The notes under the pieces: generated by a model
What the model saw: the letters and a program-made list of their open reading frames with translations, nothing else
What the model was told of the DNA's origin: nothing
The model's database searches: none
NCBI GenBank assembly: GCA_030704615.1
Contig: CM060731.1
Location: forward strand, 70,040,756 to 70,104,755
Reading direction: 5' to 3'
Source of the DNA: Takakia lepidozioides
Lineage: Eukaryota > Streptophyta > Takakiopsida > Takakiales > Takakiaceae
DNA length: 64,000 bases
In this document: one piece after another, positions 34,868 through 47,235 of the stretch
Layout of the letters: every line of letters begins with the position of its first letter
Position numbering within the stretch: the stretch's first letter is position 1
Program-made: the position numbers and the translations under genes

Positions 34868-37160
34868 TGGACTTGAATTTCAGGCCCAGCCAAGCTTTTC
34901 GATTGTTGCCAGATACCGAGGTAGCTGATGATAGCGATAGAACGCAGAAGCCAACCACTCACAAGTGACTCAGATGACGGATACAATGACAGGTATAAAC
35001 ATGCAAATGATGGAAGTCAAAGTGAGGATGATGGCCTTGAAAATTTCCAGTGGGGCCAGGGAGAGGATTCCCAAGTTGAATTTCAGGTGGGCCAAGCCCA
35101 AGCCCAAGATCAAGTTGAATTTCAAGTGGGCCAAGGCTAACATCAACCAGAACCTACAGTACAGCTAGACCAGACAACAACATTGCCAGAGACAAATACT
35201 GAAGGACCTGCCGACATTAACACTCTTCGATCTGATGGACCTGCTATGCGTGGGGGCCGCCCAAGGAGAGGGAGGAGGCCTCTCAAGAATGGAAACTGGA
35301 CTGATGAATAGTTGCGAGGTGTCGTGGCTGTCGTTGACCATGGAGACGGCATCAGATCTGCAGCAAGGATGTTTGGAGTGCCTGTAACAAGTCTGAGAAA
35401 CCACGTTTATGGCGTTACTACCAGTAGGAAGAGAGGCAACAAAGGGACATTAAACGCCAAGGAAGAAGCTGAACTAGTCCAGTACATTGAAAAAATGCAA
35501 GATATTGGGCATCCCTTGACACTAACTCAACTATGTCTGAAGGTGGCTGAAGTTACGCAAGGGAATGGAATTCCGGGCTGGGGGTGGGTGAGATGGTTCA
35601 GGTCACGACATCCACATCTTTCATTGAGAGTAGCTCAAGGACTAGAGACTGGGAGGGCCAATGGACTATGTCCAAAGAACGTAAAGACGTTCTATGCTAA
35701 CCTGAAACTGATGTATGAGAAGCACAACTATGGGCCAACAAGGATATGGAATTGTGACGAGTCCGGGGCCCAAGCTGGGCGAAACGGAGGTGTTGTTGTG
35801 CTGGCCAAGACCGAATCCAGATCTGTTCATTCTATAACACCAGATCAGAGGGAGTGGCTGAGCATCCTCACCTGCATGAATGCTGCAGGAAACTTCTACA
35901 TATTCAAATGGAAAAGATTCCGTCGCAATTACATTCACAACTGTGAATCTGGAGCAACAATGGCAATGCAATGAAAAGCATGGATGACTGCAATATTGTT
36001 TCATAAGTGGATATCACATTTTCTGGAATCAGCAAAGGCAATGGGCAATGACATTACCGTCACAAACAGACATTTGCTAATTCTAGATGGTCACAACTCA
36101 CAAGTCACCCTAGACGTTGTCAAGCAAGCAAGATCAGTAGGACTTGATGTCATTACACTTCCTTCTCACACATCCCATGCACTCCAGCCCCTTGATGTGG
36201 CAGTGTTCAAGCCCTTTAAGACTACCTTCAGGAAATATAGAGATGTTTTGGACCATGGCACATAAAGGAAGAGGAGCGTTGAAAGAAGATCTGGCCCAAT
36301 GGGTCTCCCTTGCATTGAAAAAATGATTGACCCCTACCAACATTGCCAAGGGATTCAAGACCTTTGGGATCTGGCCTCTGAATCCAGAAGCCATGGCATG
36401 AAAGATGGGGCCGGCAGAATGTTTCTCAGGGCCGGGGACACCAGACCTACACGCCAAGGAGATCAGGCCAGAATCAATGGACGAGGATACACCTGAGGGG
36501 GAGGTAGAAGACGTACTTGATGCCCTTCATGTGGAAGAGGTGTTGGGCAACCATGTGCCCAGCATACAAGAGAATCACCACCACTACTTTGTGGTGGTCG
36601 AAGAGCCAGATGAGGATGGGCGCAATGACCAGGAAAGGGGCGATGACAACCAGCCACACTTTCGCAGCAGCCATGAGTCCTCAGTGCAGCTCGATGATGA
36701 CGCAGACTGGGAGATGGTTCCCAGCCAGCCGGAGGTCCCTTCATCAATCTCCCGATTCTTGACGCTCCCAGAGGCTCCTGCAGTCAATCAAAGGGTAAGA
36801 GCATTAGGAGATGAACCTATTATAGACTACAACAAGTCAATTATAATGACATGTGATGTATACTTGGCAGCACTAGAGCAAAAAGCGAGACTAAAATAAG
36901 AAGCAACCCAAGCTCGTGAGCAGAAAAAAGAGGAGACCCTGCAAGGTAAAGCAAAGCGAGCAGCCGAGAAGATCGAGAAAAATGCTCTCAAGAAGACCCG
37001 AACACAAGAGCGACTAGCCAAGAGGGCCTTCGACGCCAAGTGGTCGGCACGAGCCTACAGCGAGGCAGGAGAGACGTCTGCATGCAGCAATCAAAGCAAG
37101 CAACCCCTCCCCCAAGCATGCATGGATCGCCCCATTGTGCGGGTGGGCTCCACCAATTTG
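34868..37160 (+). pseudogene. pogo/Tigger-type (DDE_1) transposase pseudogene
   Basis: The conceptual product starts MDLNFRPSQAF and, after frame breaks, has a psq-type helix-turn-helix (DGIRSAARMFGVPVTSLRNH, 35340-35400) and a CENP-B-like second helix region (GWGWVRWFRSRHPHLSLR). The DDE_1 core follows, with NCDESG near 35755, LILDGHNSQ near 36080 and LPSHTSHALQPLDVAVFKPF near 36165. Later come LTPTNIAKGFKTFGIWPLNP and a Lys/Glu-rich tail. Breaks include TAG before LRGVV (about 35310), TGA at 35972-35974, a frame shift near 36250, TGA after ALKK (about 36325) and TAA near 36898. The DDE residues themselves are still present, so the element died recently relative to most others here. Confidence 0.85.
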
Positions 37161-39170
37161 TAAACACAATCAAAAAATTGCTATTGCTAAACGTCGGGCA
37201 AACGCCCGAGGGGAAGACACAAGTCATCTGCAGGTCGTAGGAGTGCCATGGGCGCATCAACCAGGTTCGGGACCACCTGTTGTAGAGCGGGTTGCTATCA
37301 TGGCGGGCCAGGTGGGAAGGAGTTGCTGGGAGGCGACAGAGATGGCGGGAGGAATCAAGGTGGTGGCGGAAGAACAATAGGTGGAGAGCCGTGGTCTGTG
37401 ACACTTGGATGGTCCAAATTAGTGCAGTGAGAGGTGAGGTTTCAGGCTGGAAAAGCACGCAGTTTGGCACACTTTGGATCATTACGTGCTTAAATAAGAA
37501 TCCAAATCTAGGAGAGTGGGGTCCACTTTACAGGCAGGATTGACCATTTGGCACACATTCACGGTTTCCCAAGGGCTTACTGGAGTTCATGCATCCGATC
37601 TCCCTTATTTCGCTACTGCACCATAGGATACCTTTTGCTCTTGTGGGCCGAGCTGTTGGGTGAGTTATTAGGTGTAGTAGTTGGTGTGTGGTTCAAGTGC
37701 ACATCTCGTGCATATCAGGTCACATGTAGGCTTCATATTAGATAATATTTCAGTGAGTTATGGTACCCTCTATAGCTCAGGCATAGCATTTTTGTGCCCT
37801 GCCACTTTGATAATATATATCAATTAACCACCTCATCCAAAATTCATGCAATTCATACTACAAGCTGTTTGTTCAATTGCTCATCCAGTCATATAATTTT
37901 TCCCCTTACTGCACCAATTGTATGGGCATATCTGCTTAAACGCTCACATTTGGGTGTAACTACCTTACTGTGCACCCTTGCATTCCGTGCACCCTCTGCT
38001 ACTATGCATTGTTGTACCCTCTGCAGCATCTGCTATTGTGCGCTACGCTAACCTCTTACGCTGGTACAGTCCTACGCACTCTGGCACGACTACCAAAACG
38101 CTTTTGGTGCTCCCTTTAGTCTATTCTAGAATGTTCTCTTACATTTGGGTATGGACTGCATATGGGCCCACATCCACTAGCCATGTGGGGCCTATGCAAC
38201 TTCCCACATGCTTCAGACAAACTCATAGATGTCACCTGCCTCTTTGTCAATTTTATTTTTTCAGCGATTGGGGTACCTATTAGCTACGGGCCTCATACTT
38301 ATTTTGGAGTTCTTCCAATTTCTTCCAAGTTCTTGTTTGACACTGATGTAACAAATCACTCTTCCCAATGTTTGAGCCTGATACCCTTGCACTATCATTC
38401 ATTACACCTTACCACTACTTACTGCCAACCTTAGAAACTTTATTTATTAGGGCGACGCATTGCTCTACACTACTACTACTGGTGACTACTTCTAATATCA
38501 ACGTTCTTTTTTATTGGAAATACATTGTATGCAAACAACAATATGAATAATATAAAAATATAATGTAAGCATATGATTTGATGGTACTTTTGTTGGCTTT
38601 AGGCGGCATGTGGGCTCCTCTGGTAGGTCCCCTGTTAAATCTTCCCCACTTAACCCTATTTTAACTAATTCTGAACTTTTGGCTTAAATCCGGACCAAAC
38701 TTAATATGTATTAGAATTAAAATTAATTCAAAATTTGTTAATAATATCTTGGATAGTAATGTGTGATTGAACTTTGTGCAATTACAAGTGATGTCATACT
38801 TGCTTCAAAATGTAACATATAAGATGTCCATTTGACATTGAAGTGCTTGTGAAGTTGCAGTGTAACTCAACAATTCATTGAACGTCGACTGGGAAGTTGA
38901 ATGATGTAATATTACATCATGTTACAATCACGATAAACAAATGTGTCGAATCGAACATGGGATAAACTCATAGTACTCTATCATACTTGATATAAGTTGA
39001 TAGTAATTTTGATTGAATCTTCATGTTGACAAGCACAATATTCATAGACAATGCCATTGGAATGATGTTTTGGGTGTGAGAAGGGCAGTAAAATATTAAA
39101 ATAGCGTGAACATTAGGAAGATGACCTACTAGGGCAGTAAAATAAGGTTTGGGGTGTAACTAGATATATT
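37160..39170. other. No recognisable gene
   Basis: Only short overlapping open frames occur, without motifs. From 37790 to 38550 the plus strand is pyrimidine- and ACT-rich; 38600-39170 is AT-rich and shades into the telomere-like satellite. Confidence 0.45.
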
Positions 39171-39179
39171 AAGTGCAAT

Positions 39180-40300
39180 AAGGTCCAAGTTTGTGGTGAC
39201 TCGGAGAAGGGTTTAGGGTTTTAAAGGGTTTAGGATAGAAAGAGAGAAACAAATATGGACGACTCTAAACCTCTGTAGAATGTAAAAATGTAAGGGGAAT
39301 TTGATGTCCATGTAATCATTCTATCATACGTTATCCAACTTGAAAATTAAAGAAAACATTAAGAGAATGATACAAATTTTACAAGAGGTAACATGGTAGT
39401 ACAATAAGGTTTGGAGTTTATTATAAGTAGGGTATTACACTAAGGTTTTGGGTATATGGTAAAAGTAATGGTTTAGGGTGCTAAGGGTCACGCTTAAGCT
39501 TGGGGTAAGGATTATTAAGGGAAGGGTAAAGGGAAAGGTAAGGGTTTAGGTTTTGGATTTAGGGTAAAAATGGACAAACAAATATGGAAGACTCACACAT
39601 GGTAGTACAATAACTTGGTTTGGAGTGTAAGTAGGGTAGTACACTAACCTGGTTTTTGGTATATGGTAAGAGTACTAATGGTTTAGGGTAGTAAGTATCA
39701 GGCTTAAGCTTAGGGTAAGGATTAAGGCCAGGATAAAGGAATGGGTAAGGATTTAGGGTTTGGATTTAGGGTAGTTCAAAGGGACAAACAAATATAGAAG
39801 ATTCACACATGGTAGTACAATAACTTGGTTTGGAGTGTAAGCTTAAGCCTGACACTTACTATCCTAAACCATTAGTACTCTTACCATATACCAAAAACCA
39901 GGTTAGTGTACTAAGGCCAGGGTAAATGAATGGGTAAGGATTTAGGGTAGTTCAAAGGGACAAACAAATATAGAAGACTCACACATGGTAGTACAATAAC
40001 TTGGTTTGGAGTGTAAGTAGGGTAGTACACTAACCTGGTTTTTGGTATATGGTAAGAGTAATGGTTTAAGGTAGTAAGTGTCAGGCTTAATCTTAGGGTA
40101 AGGATTAAGGCCAGGGTAAGGGTTTAGGGTTTGGATTTATGGGAGTACACAAAGGTTTTTGGTATATGGTAATAGTTTAGGGTACTAAGTGTCCGGCTTA
40201 AGCCTATGGAAGGGTTAAGGGAAGGGTAAAACGAAGGGTAAAGATTTAGAGGTGATGGTAAAGGTATAAATGGACAAACAAATATAGAAGACTCGCACTC
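39180..40300. repeat. Telomere-like (TTTAGGG-derived) degenerate satellite
   Basis: Many GGTTTAGGG, GATTTAGGG and GGGTAAGG words occur within roughly 200-bp units that also carry ACAAACAAATATAGAAGA and GGTAGTACAATAACTTGG. Unit starts fall near 39574, 39784, 39960 and, more diverged, 40273. One unit contains an inverted segment (39841-39913). TTTAGGG is the standard plant telomere repeat; here it is scrambled and internal. Confidence 0.8.
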
Positions 40301-40639
40301 ACTAGAACGAGACATTCCAAAAAAACATTTAGACCGGATTGGAAAAGAAAGAATCCAGGGGTTGTGCCATCATTTTTTTTTTGGGGTGCATTGTCTGTTT
40401 TGTAAGCCAGAATCCCCCATGTCACGAATATATGTAGATGAACAAAATGTACAGCAGTGCAGAGTCCAACACGACAGAAAGAAAATAGATGAACGTCCAC
40501 TGCCCACTCGAGGTTCATTGCGACAGAAACAAAAGACAGGAAGGATCACCAAACGCAAACACGAAGGGAAAGAAGCGTAAAGAAATTTTTATATCTTAAA
40601 ATGAAAGACCGGAAATACCTCAACATTTAGTCCATGGAT

Positions 40640-41017
40640 GGAAAATGGTTCGCAAGAAGGAAACCTTCAGGTATCTGGCTGAAGGTTAGCAACCTCCAAA
40701 TTCGTGTGCGCCTTCACTGCTTCCACCGCTGTAATTCTCTTGGTGTTATTTCTTGTCGTATTTTTTCGTGGCGGCATTGTCCACACGACATTGTTCACGT
40801 GGATCCATTGAGCAGGATCTGACGGGTTGTACTCCCAAACTTTTAACCAACAGTCCCTGTACCTCTCAAAGTCTGAGGGGTTACCTCCTTTCTTCGGTCT
40901 CCACCACTCCACCTTCACTTTCTTAAAATTAGGATCTTCCCTTTCTCGGATGACATCTGAAATTGCCATTCCCATCCAGACCGGGCACGTCGTTGGGTCA
41001 TGAGGGCGAACGAGCAC
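40640..41017 (-). pseudogene. C-terminal fragment of a DUF7869-type element protein
   Basis: The minus-strand frame reads FKKVKVEWWRPKKGG, YRDCWLKVWEYNPSDPAQW and NNVVWTMPPRKN. This Trp-rich pattern near a basic C-terminus resembles, in my recollection, the end of the DUF7869 element family also present at 63.0-63.9 kb; the link is inference. It is truncated on its 5' side where the VPS24-like fragment begins. Confidence 0.4.
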
Positions 41018-41341
41018 AAAAAACCCTTTCTCAATGATGACATGGAGGAAGAAATTGAGGAAGAGGTTGACAAAGTGCTTTCAGAGCTTGCTGTGGAAAC
41101 TGCTGCCCAGCTGCCTGCTGCTGCTGCACGAAGGGAGCGACTCAAGCAACCTGCCCAGGAAGAAGAACCTGAAGCTGACAAAGGGGTACAGTCTGTTCTT
41201 GCCTACCTCCTTATAGTTGTCTGCATGTCTGAATATCTTTCACCCCCTGCCCCTCTGTGTCACTTTTGTGTTTGTGTAGAGGACAGTGCTGATATCCCAA
41301 CAGCCTCTGTAGATTCTGATCAACTCCCGATCCAACAGTGA
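41003..41341 (+). pseudogene. ESCRT-III VPS24/CHMP3-like exon fragment
   Basis: The frame contains DDMEEEIEEEVDKVLSELAV, ETAAQLPAAAARRERL and KQPAQEEEPEADKG, closely matching the acidic C-terminal part of plant VPS24. A donor-like GTACAG follows near 41189, and DSADIPTASVDSDQLPIQQ plus a stop follows a CAG/TAGAG acceptor near 41283. VPS24 acts in ESCRT-III membrane scission. The first 160 or so residues of the family (basic helices) are missing: upstream DNA is element-derived and satellite. I therefore call it a captured or duplicated gene fragment rather than a working gene. Confidence 0.7.
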
Positions 41342-41589
41342 ATCTCTTTCCCAGATTGTCATGGCTCTGCTCGAGATCTTGTAGCAAACTCAAATGTCCT
41401 TGGACGCTCACACTTAGGCCACAGTAAGGTTCTGGAACTTCATCCTAGCTTCTTGAGGGATTTTGGCCGAAAACAAATTGGTCCTTAAACCATCGGAGGG
41501 ATGGCATCCAGCCATCAGGTTCTGCCCTTTTGTCCTCCAGTGGGTAGAATGAATTTATTTCTTTTTTCTTTTCTTTTTTCTCTCTCTAT

Positions 41590-41628
41590 AAAGCACCATT
41601 TCATTTCATTTCATTTCATTTCTCTCTG
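41590..41628. repeat. (ATTTC)n short tandem repeat
   Basis: Five or so copies of TTTCA follow a pyrimidine-rich stretch with CTCTCTCT. Confidence 0.9.
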
Positions 41629-41725
41629 TCAGTGAAGGTCAGGCAGGCATAGGGGTTGTATCAACCATATCTTCATCCTAAGCCAGACTATTCTGGGAGG
41701 GAATAAAGAATGAAAACCCACCTTT

Positions 41726-42062
41726 GTGATGTGGAGGATGATTCACAATCTATTTGGGAACACCAAAAGTTGCGTAATGGTCAATGGCCAGAAGTCTAAT
41801 TTCCTTCGAAGAGGGCAAGCATACCCATGCCCTCATCATGGAATCTGGATTGGAGGCAGATGCATGTGTGGGGAGTGCACTTGTAGACATGTATGCCAAA
41901 TATGGGATAGTGAGGGATGCGCAGAAAATGTTTGACAAAATTCTGGAACGAGATGTGGTCTCGTGGACTTCAATAATTAGTGCATATGCCCAGCATGGGC
42001 ATGGCAAGGAAGCTCATACAAGAAGTGATTTTGACATATTACTGGCAGGGTCGCAGCAGTAA
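41726..42062 (+). pseudogene. PPR gene fragment
   Basis: The frame from 41784 contains EEGKHTHALIMESGLEADA, GSALVDMYAKYGIVRDAQKM and ERDVVSWTSIISAYAQHGHG, that is one L, one S and one incomplete P motif of a PLS-class PPR protein. It breaks off at GKEA. The sequence is not a piece of the large PPR gene in this window, since motif residues differ, so it came from another family member. Confidence 0.85.
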
Positions 42063-42399
42063 AAAGTATGCTTGTAATTGTACAGCAGAGAATGCTTATC
42101 AATAGGAGCTGGACAAGCTGCTGGCCAGCTTAAAAAGATCTGAAGTCTCTTTGATTCAAGCTGCGTTATGGTGAAGGCACTGGGGACGACCTCATCTGGT
42201 ACTTCGGGGCATAGAACAATGGGCCGGATGAGAGTAGATGGACATCTGTTTCAATAAACGGATAAATAAAGTCCAAATAAGTTTGAACCAAACAAGTTGA
42301 ATTGAAGCTAAATCAAATAAATCGGTACTTGTATCAGATAACAGAAGCCACACGTGGAAATGAGATGAGATAATGGATGAATTCAATAGATTCAATGGA

Positions 42400-44220
42400 C
42401 GAATTCATCAATTTGTATACATGAAGTTGCAATTTCATCGGTTCAAATCGTCAATTTCACCACATGGAATTGACAATTTCATCACATAAAATTGCGATTT
42501 AATCAGTTCAAATTGTCAATTTCAACACATGAAGTTGCAATTTCATCAGTTCAAATCGTCAATTTCATCACATGGAATTGACAATTTCATCAGTTCAAAT
42601 TGTCAATTTCAACACATGAAGTTGTTGTCATGTGCATACATATCGCTACACAACTACATCGTTGTCCACAACCACACAACACATGTGCACACCGCTCGTT
42701 GGCCACGGGCTGCCCCATGATACCCCGTGGTACCACGTCCACGAGCCTTCACGACCCGCCATCCCCACGATCTGGTCACTGTGTCCGCACCACGGCTTCC
42801 CACGGTCACGGTCAATGGCCACGGTCAACTGTTCCCTGCGTTCCCGAGGCATTCCCGGACGTTCCTACACGTTCCCGAGCTCTCCCCGAGCTGGGGTTTG
42901 CTCCTACACTTGCTGCCGCTGAGCTATGGCTTCTGCGGAACCATCAACCCCGTCGCCCTGCACTCATGAGCTCTCACGGCCCACTAGAAGCGCCCCCAAC
43001 TCAACAAACAAGCTATATGCTGCCCAACAAGCTCCATTTTCTTCATGATCAAACTCACAAAAACAAATATGAAAATATACACATTTACAACTTTGGTGTA
43101 CCTGCAGTTCTACTGCACATTCCCTGGCTCTAGGACGCCTAGTTGCTGCCCTTCCAACCCCACTCTTTCCACTCCAATAGCCCTTACAGTGCTAGAGTTT
43201 CAGATTGAAACTTCCAACTCAAGTACATGCTTCACAAGTGCACTGATTTGCACACAAGAGGGACCAGCCCCCTCACTTCGCTCATACCTCTTCATGAGCT
43301 TGAAGCTGAAGCTCCCAACAGGCTGCGATGCATCCCCTCGCAGCTCCACTATTCAGCTGCTCCTCATCTACCCGTAACAACTGATTTCGGGCAGAAATAC
43401 CTGGAGCTGATCATATCATCTCCAACCTGCAACACGCTAGCTTCCCATGCACAGCCCACATTCCTGCAGCTTGTTAACTCGGCCTACAACTGAAGAAGAC
43501 GACCACTAGTTCACCTACTCGTGGCCAGCATCTCCTCCGCTTCACACTAGAAGCCCAAACTTGGTTGCCATAGTATTAAGTTATGCAACACTGATGGCCT
43601 CTCTATCCATTGCAAACGTGCAACCTATTCGCCTTCGCACTCTATCCGCTTTGGATAGGCTCATGCACGGATCCCTACACTCTAGGCTGAACCGCTTTTC
43701 ATGATCTGAGAACACAAGTGCTACAACTAGCTCAAACCTAGCACTCACGGACTCGAGCTAATCTTTTGGAGTGATAAAGGAAGAATAATACAAGCACACA
43801 AGCTCTCTCAAACTCACACACTTGCATATGAAAATATCACTCATATATTAAGTCGAGCCAAGTGCACCCCACGCCATGGGGAATCCACACTACGGCGCTA
43901 GAGCTAGACGCGGTGAGGCTCAACTCGAGAAAGATGAGCTCACCGCGATCTGCCGTGAAGATAACAACGTCAGGTGTCCAAACATATATTGGCCCCTGGA
44001 TTGACACTTGGATCAATCCCAAATGTCAATATATCAAAACTAACTATTTCCTAGCTAGTTTCACACTAGTGATAAAATAACTTGACAATGCAATTTCCTC
44101 AGTTCAAATCGTCAATTTCATCACATAAAGTTGCAATTTCATCGGTTCAAATTGTCAATTTCAACACATGAAGTTAAAATTTCATCAATTCAAATCGTCA
44201 ATTTCATCACATTTTTTGTC
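42400..44220. repeat. Short-period satellite split by a 1.45-kb insert
   Basis: Words such as CAATTTCATCAGTTCAAAT, GTCAATTTCATCACATG and ACACATGAAGTTG repeat at 42410-42623 and again at 44084-44215 in the same orientation. The two halves fit together as one satellite block (GAAGTTG joined to GCAATTTC). Confidence 0.85.
42624..44083. mobile_element. Insert in the satellite, C-rich core, TTGTCA ends
   Basis: The insert begins TTGTCATGT and ends ACTTGACAA, giving a short inverted end of about 9 bp with one mismatch. Its first 900 bp are C-rich on the plus strand (for example CCACGGTCACGGTCAATGG), very unlike the flanks. Open frames of up to 177 codons follow from this composition and have no motif. 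The class is unknown. Confidence 0.5.
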
Positions 44221-44529
44221 ATACCCCCTTCTCCATGATTGTCAGAGCCACAAGGTCTACGTGAAACATTGTACTATTCACATAACAAACGTAAAAATGT
44301 CACCTCAAATGTCACCTAATGTTATAAATTATGTCACCTAATCTTATGGCCCACTGACCTAATGCTCCATAGCCCTAACTCTAAGGCCAAATGTCACCAA
44401 ATGTTACAAATGTCACCTAATCTTGTGGCCCACGGACCTAACCCTAACTCTAAGGCTACACATCAAGATTAATTGGCCACAAGTCGCAGTCGTTTGGGAG
44501 GCAGCACATCGACAGCTGTGTAATTCTTC

Positions 44530-45491
44530 TCATTTCTGATGTTTACCTGTCAACAATAAACATGTAATTTTAATACATCTAATGACATCTGCTCCAATGG
44601 TGATTTTTGTATCCCATCCACTATCCATGAGTGATTCCAACAGCTTCTCACAAGGTTCTTTGAAAGTGAACATGGTATTGCTCTTAGAGATACTGCTGGC
44701 CACGGAAAATAGATCTACCATTACTCCGACTGGCATAAACCATTGTAAGTGGGTTGATTTGCTTCCTATTCTGGGTTTCATAGAGGATAAGAAATCAGAC
44801 CGCAACTTAAGTCTGAAAGACTCACTGGTCGCCATGTCCGGTAACGGCCAAGCTGGGTCACTAAAACCAGGAAGAGGGATCGGCTGTACTGTTCCAAACT
44901 CGGATCTACCATTGTGTGGGGTGTAAAATGCATTGTAGAAGTACACATGATCTTGGAGGAGCTCCTTGTGCGTTCGATTTCCACGGCAAGCCTCACCTAC
45001 TTCGGCGTGCACCACATACAAAACGTCCATTATACTCTTCGGATCAATCCAATCTTCAAAGGTGGAAAGGTATAGGTCTGCAATAAAACCCCACCCTCAT
45101 CGTATAGCTGTTCCATTGTGCACAATACAAGGTGAACTTAGCAAATAATGTAAACTTCTGAGGATCTTAGACAACTTAAATTGCAAGCACCTCTACCGAA
45201 AGCTGCATCTGCAGGCAAATCGAGTTGCCGTTGCATGTAAGCATGTTGAACACATATTTTGGATACGATTGTGGATCCACCTTCGAAACGAAACTTCAGC
45301 ACCTTCGCCTTGTACGCCCCCTCCGTTGTAGAAGTTCCGCCGTGCTTCAATGAATCCTTAGCATGATCGCCTCTTCTACCCGGCATCAACGCTACCCAAG
45401 AATGACTCTCCACCTTCATGGGAATCCAGTTATCATTCTCGTCTTTTGAATTGAACACTATCACAGATCCTACTTCACTTCGTGGCCGCAT
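44530..45491 (-). CDS. Unidentified two-exon gene
   Basis: Exon 1 (45491-45197) starts MRPRSEVGSVIVFNSKDEN and contains IPMKVESHSWVALMPGRRG. The donor G|GTAGAG and acceptor TTGCAG|AC define a 119-bp intron (45196-45078), and the frame continues with LYLSTFEDWIDPKSIMDVLY. Exon 2 runs to a stop at 44532-44530 and includes LQDHVYFYNAFYTPHNGRS and GVMVDLFSVASSISKSN. The product is about 281 aa. I recognise no family. A short intron plus a clean frame across it argues for a real or recently active coding sequence; given the surroundings it may belong to a transposable element. More exons upstream are possible. Confidence 0.5.
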
Positions 45492-45694
45492 CTTGTTTCA
45501 GATTCACAATTCCCTCTATATCCCACCAAGAAATCAACTTAGGATCCATTTTTCAGCTGGTCAGTTAGTGATTAGTCGCCTACTGATATCAAGCTCAGGT
45601 ATTGTATCTTGTGTCCAAGGGGTGCTTCTTGAGTTCCACTTGTTACAGACTCAGAACAGGTTCAGAAAAATTCATGCGGAAAAGACAATGGCCT

Positions 45695-45725
45695 GACTAC
45701 ATAGCCTTGTGGCCCGCACACAGTT
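45695..45725 (-). mobile_element. LINE tail scrap
   Basis: On the minus strand the words GTGTGCGGGCCACAAGGCTA match the LINE tail seen at 5320 and 26195. Confidence 0.35.
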
Positions 45726-45764
45726 TGGGCAGTCATGATATAAAGAACATGCGATGCATCAACA

Positions 45765-46195
45765 GCAGCAAATAAAATAGTCCATCAAAGAATTAGATGC
45801 CATGCACATAAGGTTGATTATTTCACATATAGTGCATGGACAAACTATAATTGTCATAGACCGGCCAGATGACACATTAGATTCTGTCACATCAGATTCT
45901 TTGTGGAAGCTAGGCCATAAGATTCATGTAACATTAGATTCTGTTCTGGCCAAAATGCAAGCAGTTTTTGTTATCTGGCCTTACACTCTTCCAGCAAATA
46001 AAACAGTCCATCAAAGAATTAGATGCCATGCACATAAGGATTATAGGATTTCACATATATTGCATAGACAAACTATATGTCAAAAACCGGCCAGATAACA
46101 CATTAGAATCTGTCACATTAGATTATTTGCGGAAGCCAGGCCATAAGATTCAAGTTACATTAGATTCTGTTTTGGTCAACATGCAAGCATGTGAC
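45765..46195. repeat. 227-bp tandem duplication
   Basis: Two copies starting near 45768 and 45995 share ATCAAAGAATTAGATGCCAT, ACACATTAGA, GGCCATAAGATTCA and ACATTAGATTCTGTT, with about 10-15 percent divergence by eye. Confidence 0.85.
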
Positions 46196-47235
46196 TGAAA
46201 ACTGGCCTTCTTTGGAATCTGGTATGCCAGTTTTCGACCCTCCGAATGCATTGATATGGTCAGCAATATGGCTCCTTCATGTGCAGGCAGCTCCCTCACT
46301 GACAAATTGCCAAGCAGAGATAGAGCATAAATTTTCCTCTCTATATCTATTGTTCCCTCTCTTGTTACCCCCTGCAGCTCTGTTGTAGCCTCGAGGGCTG
46401 GGCAGACCTCCACCAACCTGCACCGACCTCCACCGACCTCCATCTGCCAGAGTCTTCAAACCTAAAAGCTGTCCCTGCTTCATCAGATCCATCCAACTCA
46501 GTTGTAGCATATAAACATACCCACCTATTTCAACATCACCAGAGATGTAGGAAACATTTATCACCACATTGACTTCCTATCTTCAGACATTCTCTTGATC
46601 AATAGATGTTTTGGGGAGCCAGATGTGGGTATGGACAAGAGTGGCCCATCTATGACGTTTTATGGTCTAATAAAGCTGGATAAGATCTACAGTATAAAGG
46701 TTCTCCCCTACCATTACCTATGATTACCCCTTGCCCAGCAGTGGGGCACAGACAGTAGGTTTAAATCTAGCAATTACTGGGATCTGGTTTCAGAAAGCAT
46801 TGCTGCATGGGATCCTGGAACAAGCTTCCTTAAGGGTTAAACATCCTCGTGCTTGACAGCTTGCTCTCTTCCTTTGTGCATCTGGGGACAACATACATCT
46901 GATTGTCCCTAGAAGACGAGTGTCAACTGCTGCAACTCTCCTCCCATGATTTGGATGCATGGATCTGAAACTCCAACTAAACTTCAACGCTTGTTATGAT
47001 CATTGGTTGCAACTGTTGTTTTCTCGCCGGCTGGCTTTATCACCTCTGTCTGAATTGTAACCTCACCAGTTAATACCTCTGTCTGTCTGGTCGTGTCGCA
47101 TCTGGATAGAAGCTGTGACACGAGGTTTTCGCTCATGTTTATGATGAAGATGAATAAACAGACCTTCCCCCCTCCTCCCTACTGTGGCCCTTTACTGATT
47201 CATCCATGGAGAAAACAGGGGAGGGTTTGACCACA

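Noticed and set aside
40300-41000. Upstream exons completing a VPS24 gene
   Set aside because: I looked for the basic N-terminal helices of the family on the plus strand and found only element-derived and satellite sequence.
42600-43133. 177-codon Pro/His/Thr-rich frame
   Set aside because: It follows from the C-rich composition of the insert; no domain or homologue is recognised.
42624-44083. Solo LTR retrotransposon
   Set aside because: Moving the ends to TG...CA does not give matching 5-bp duplications.
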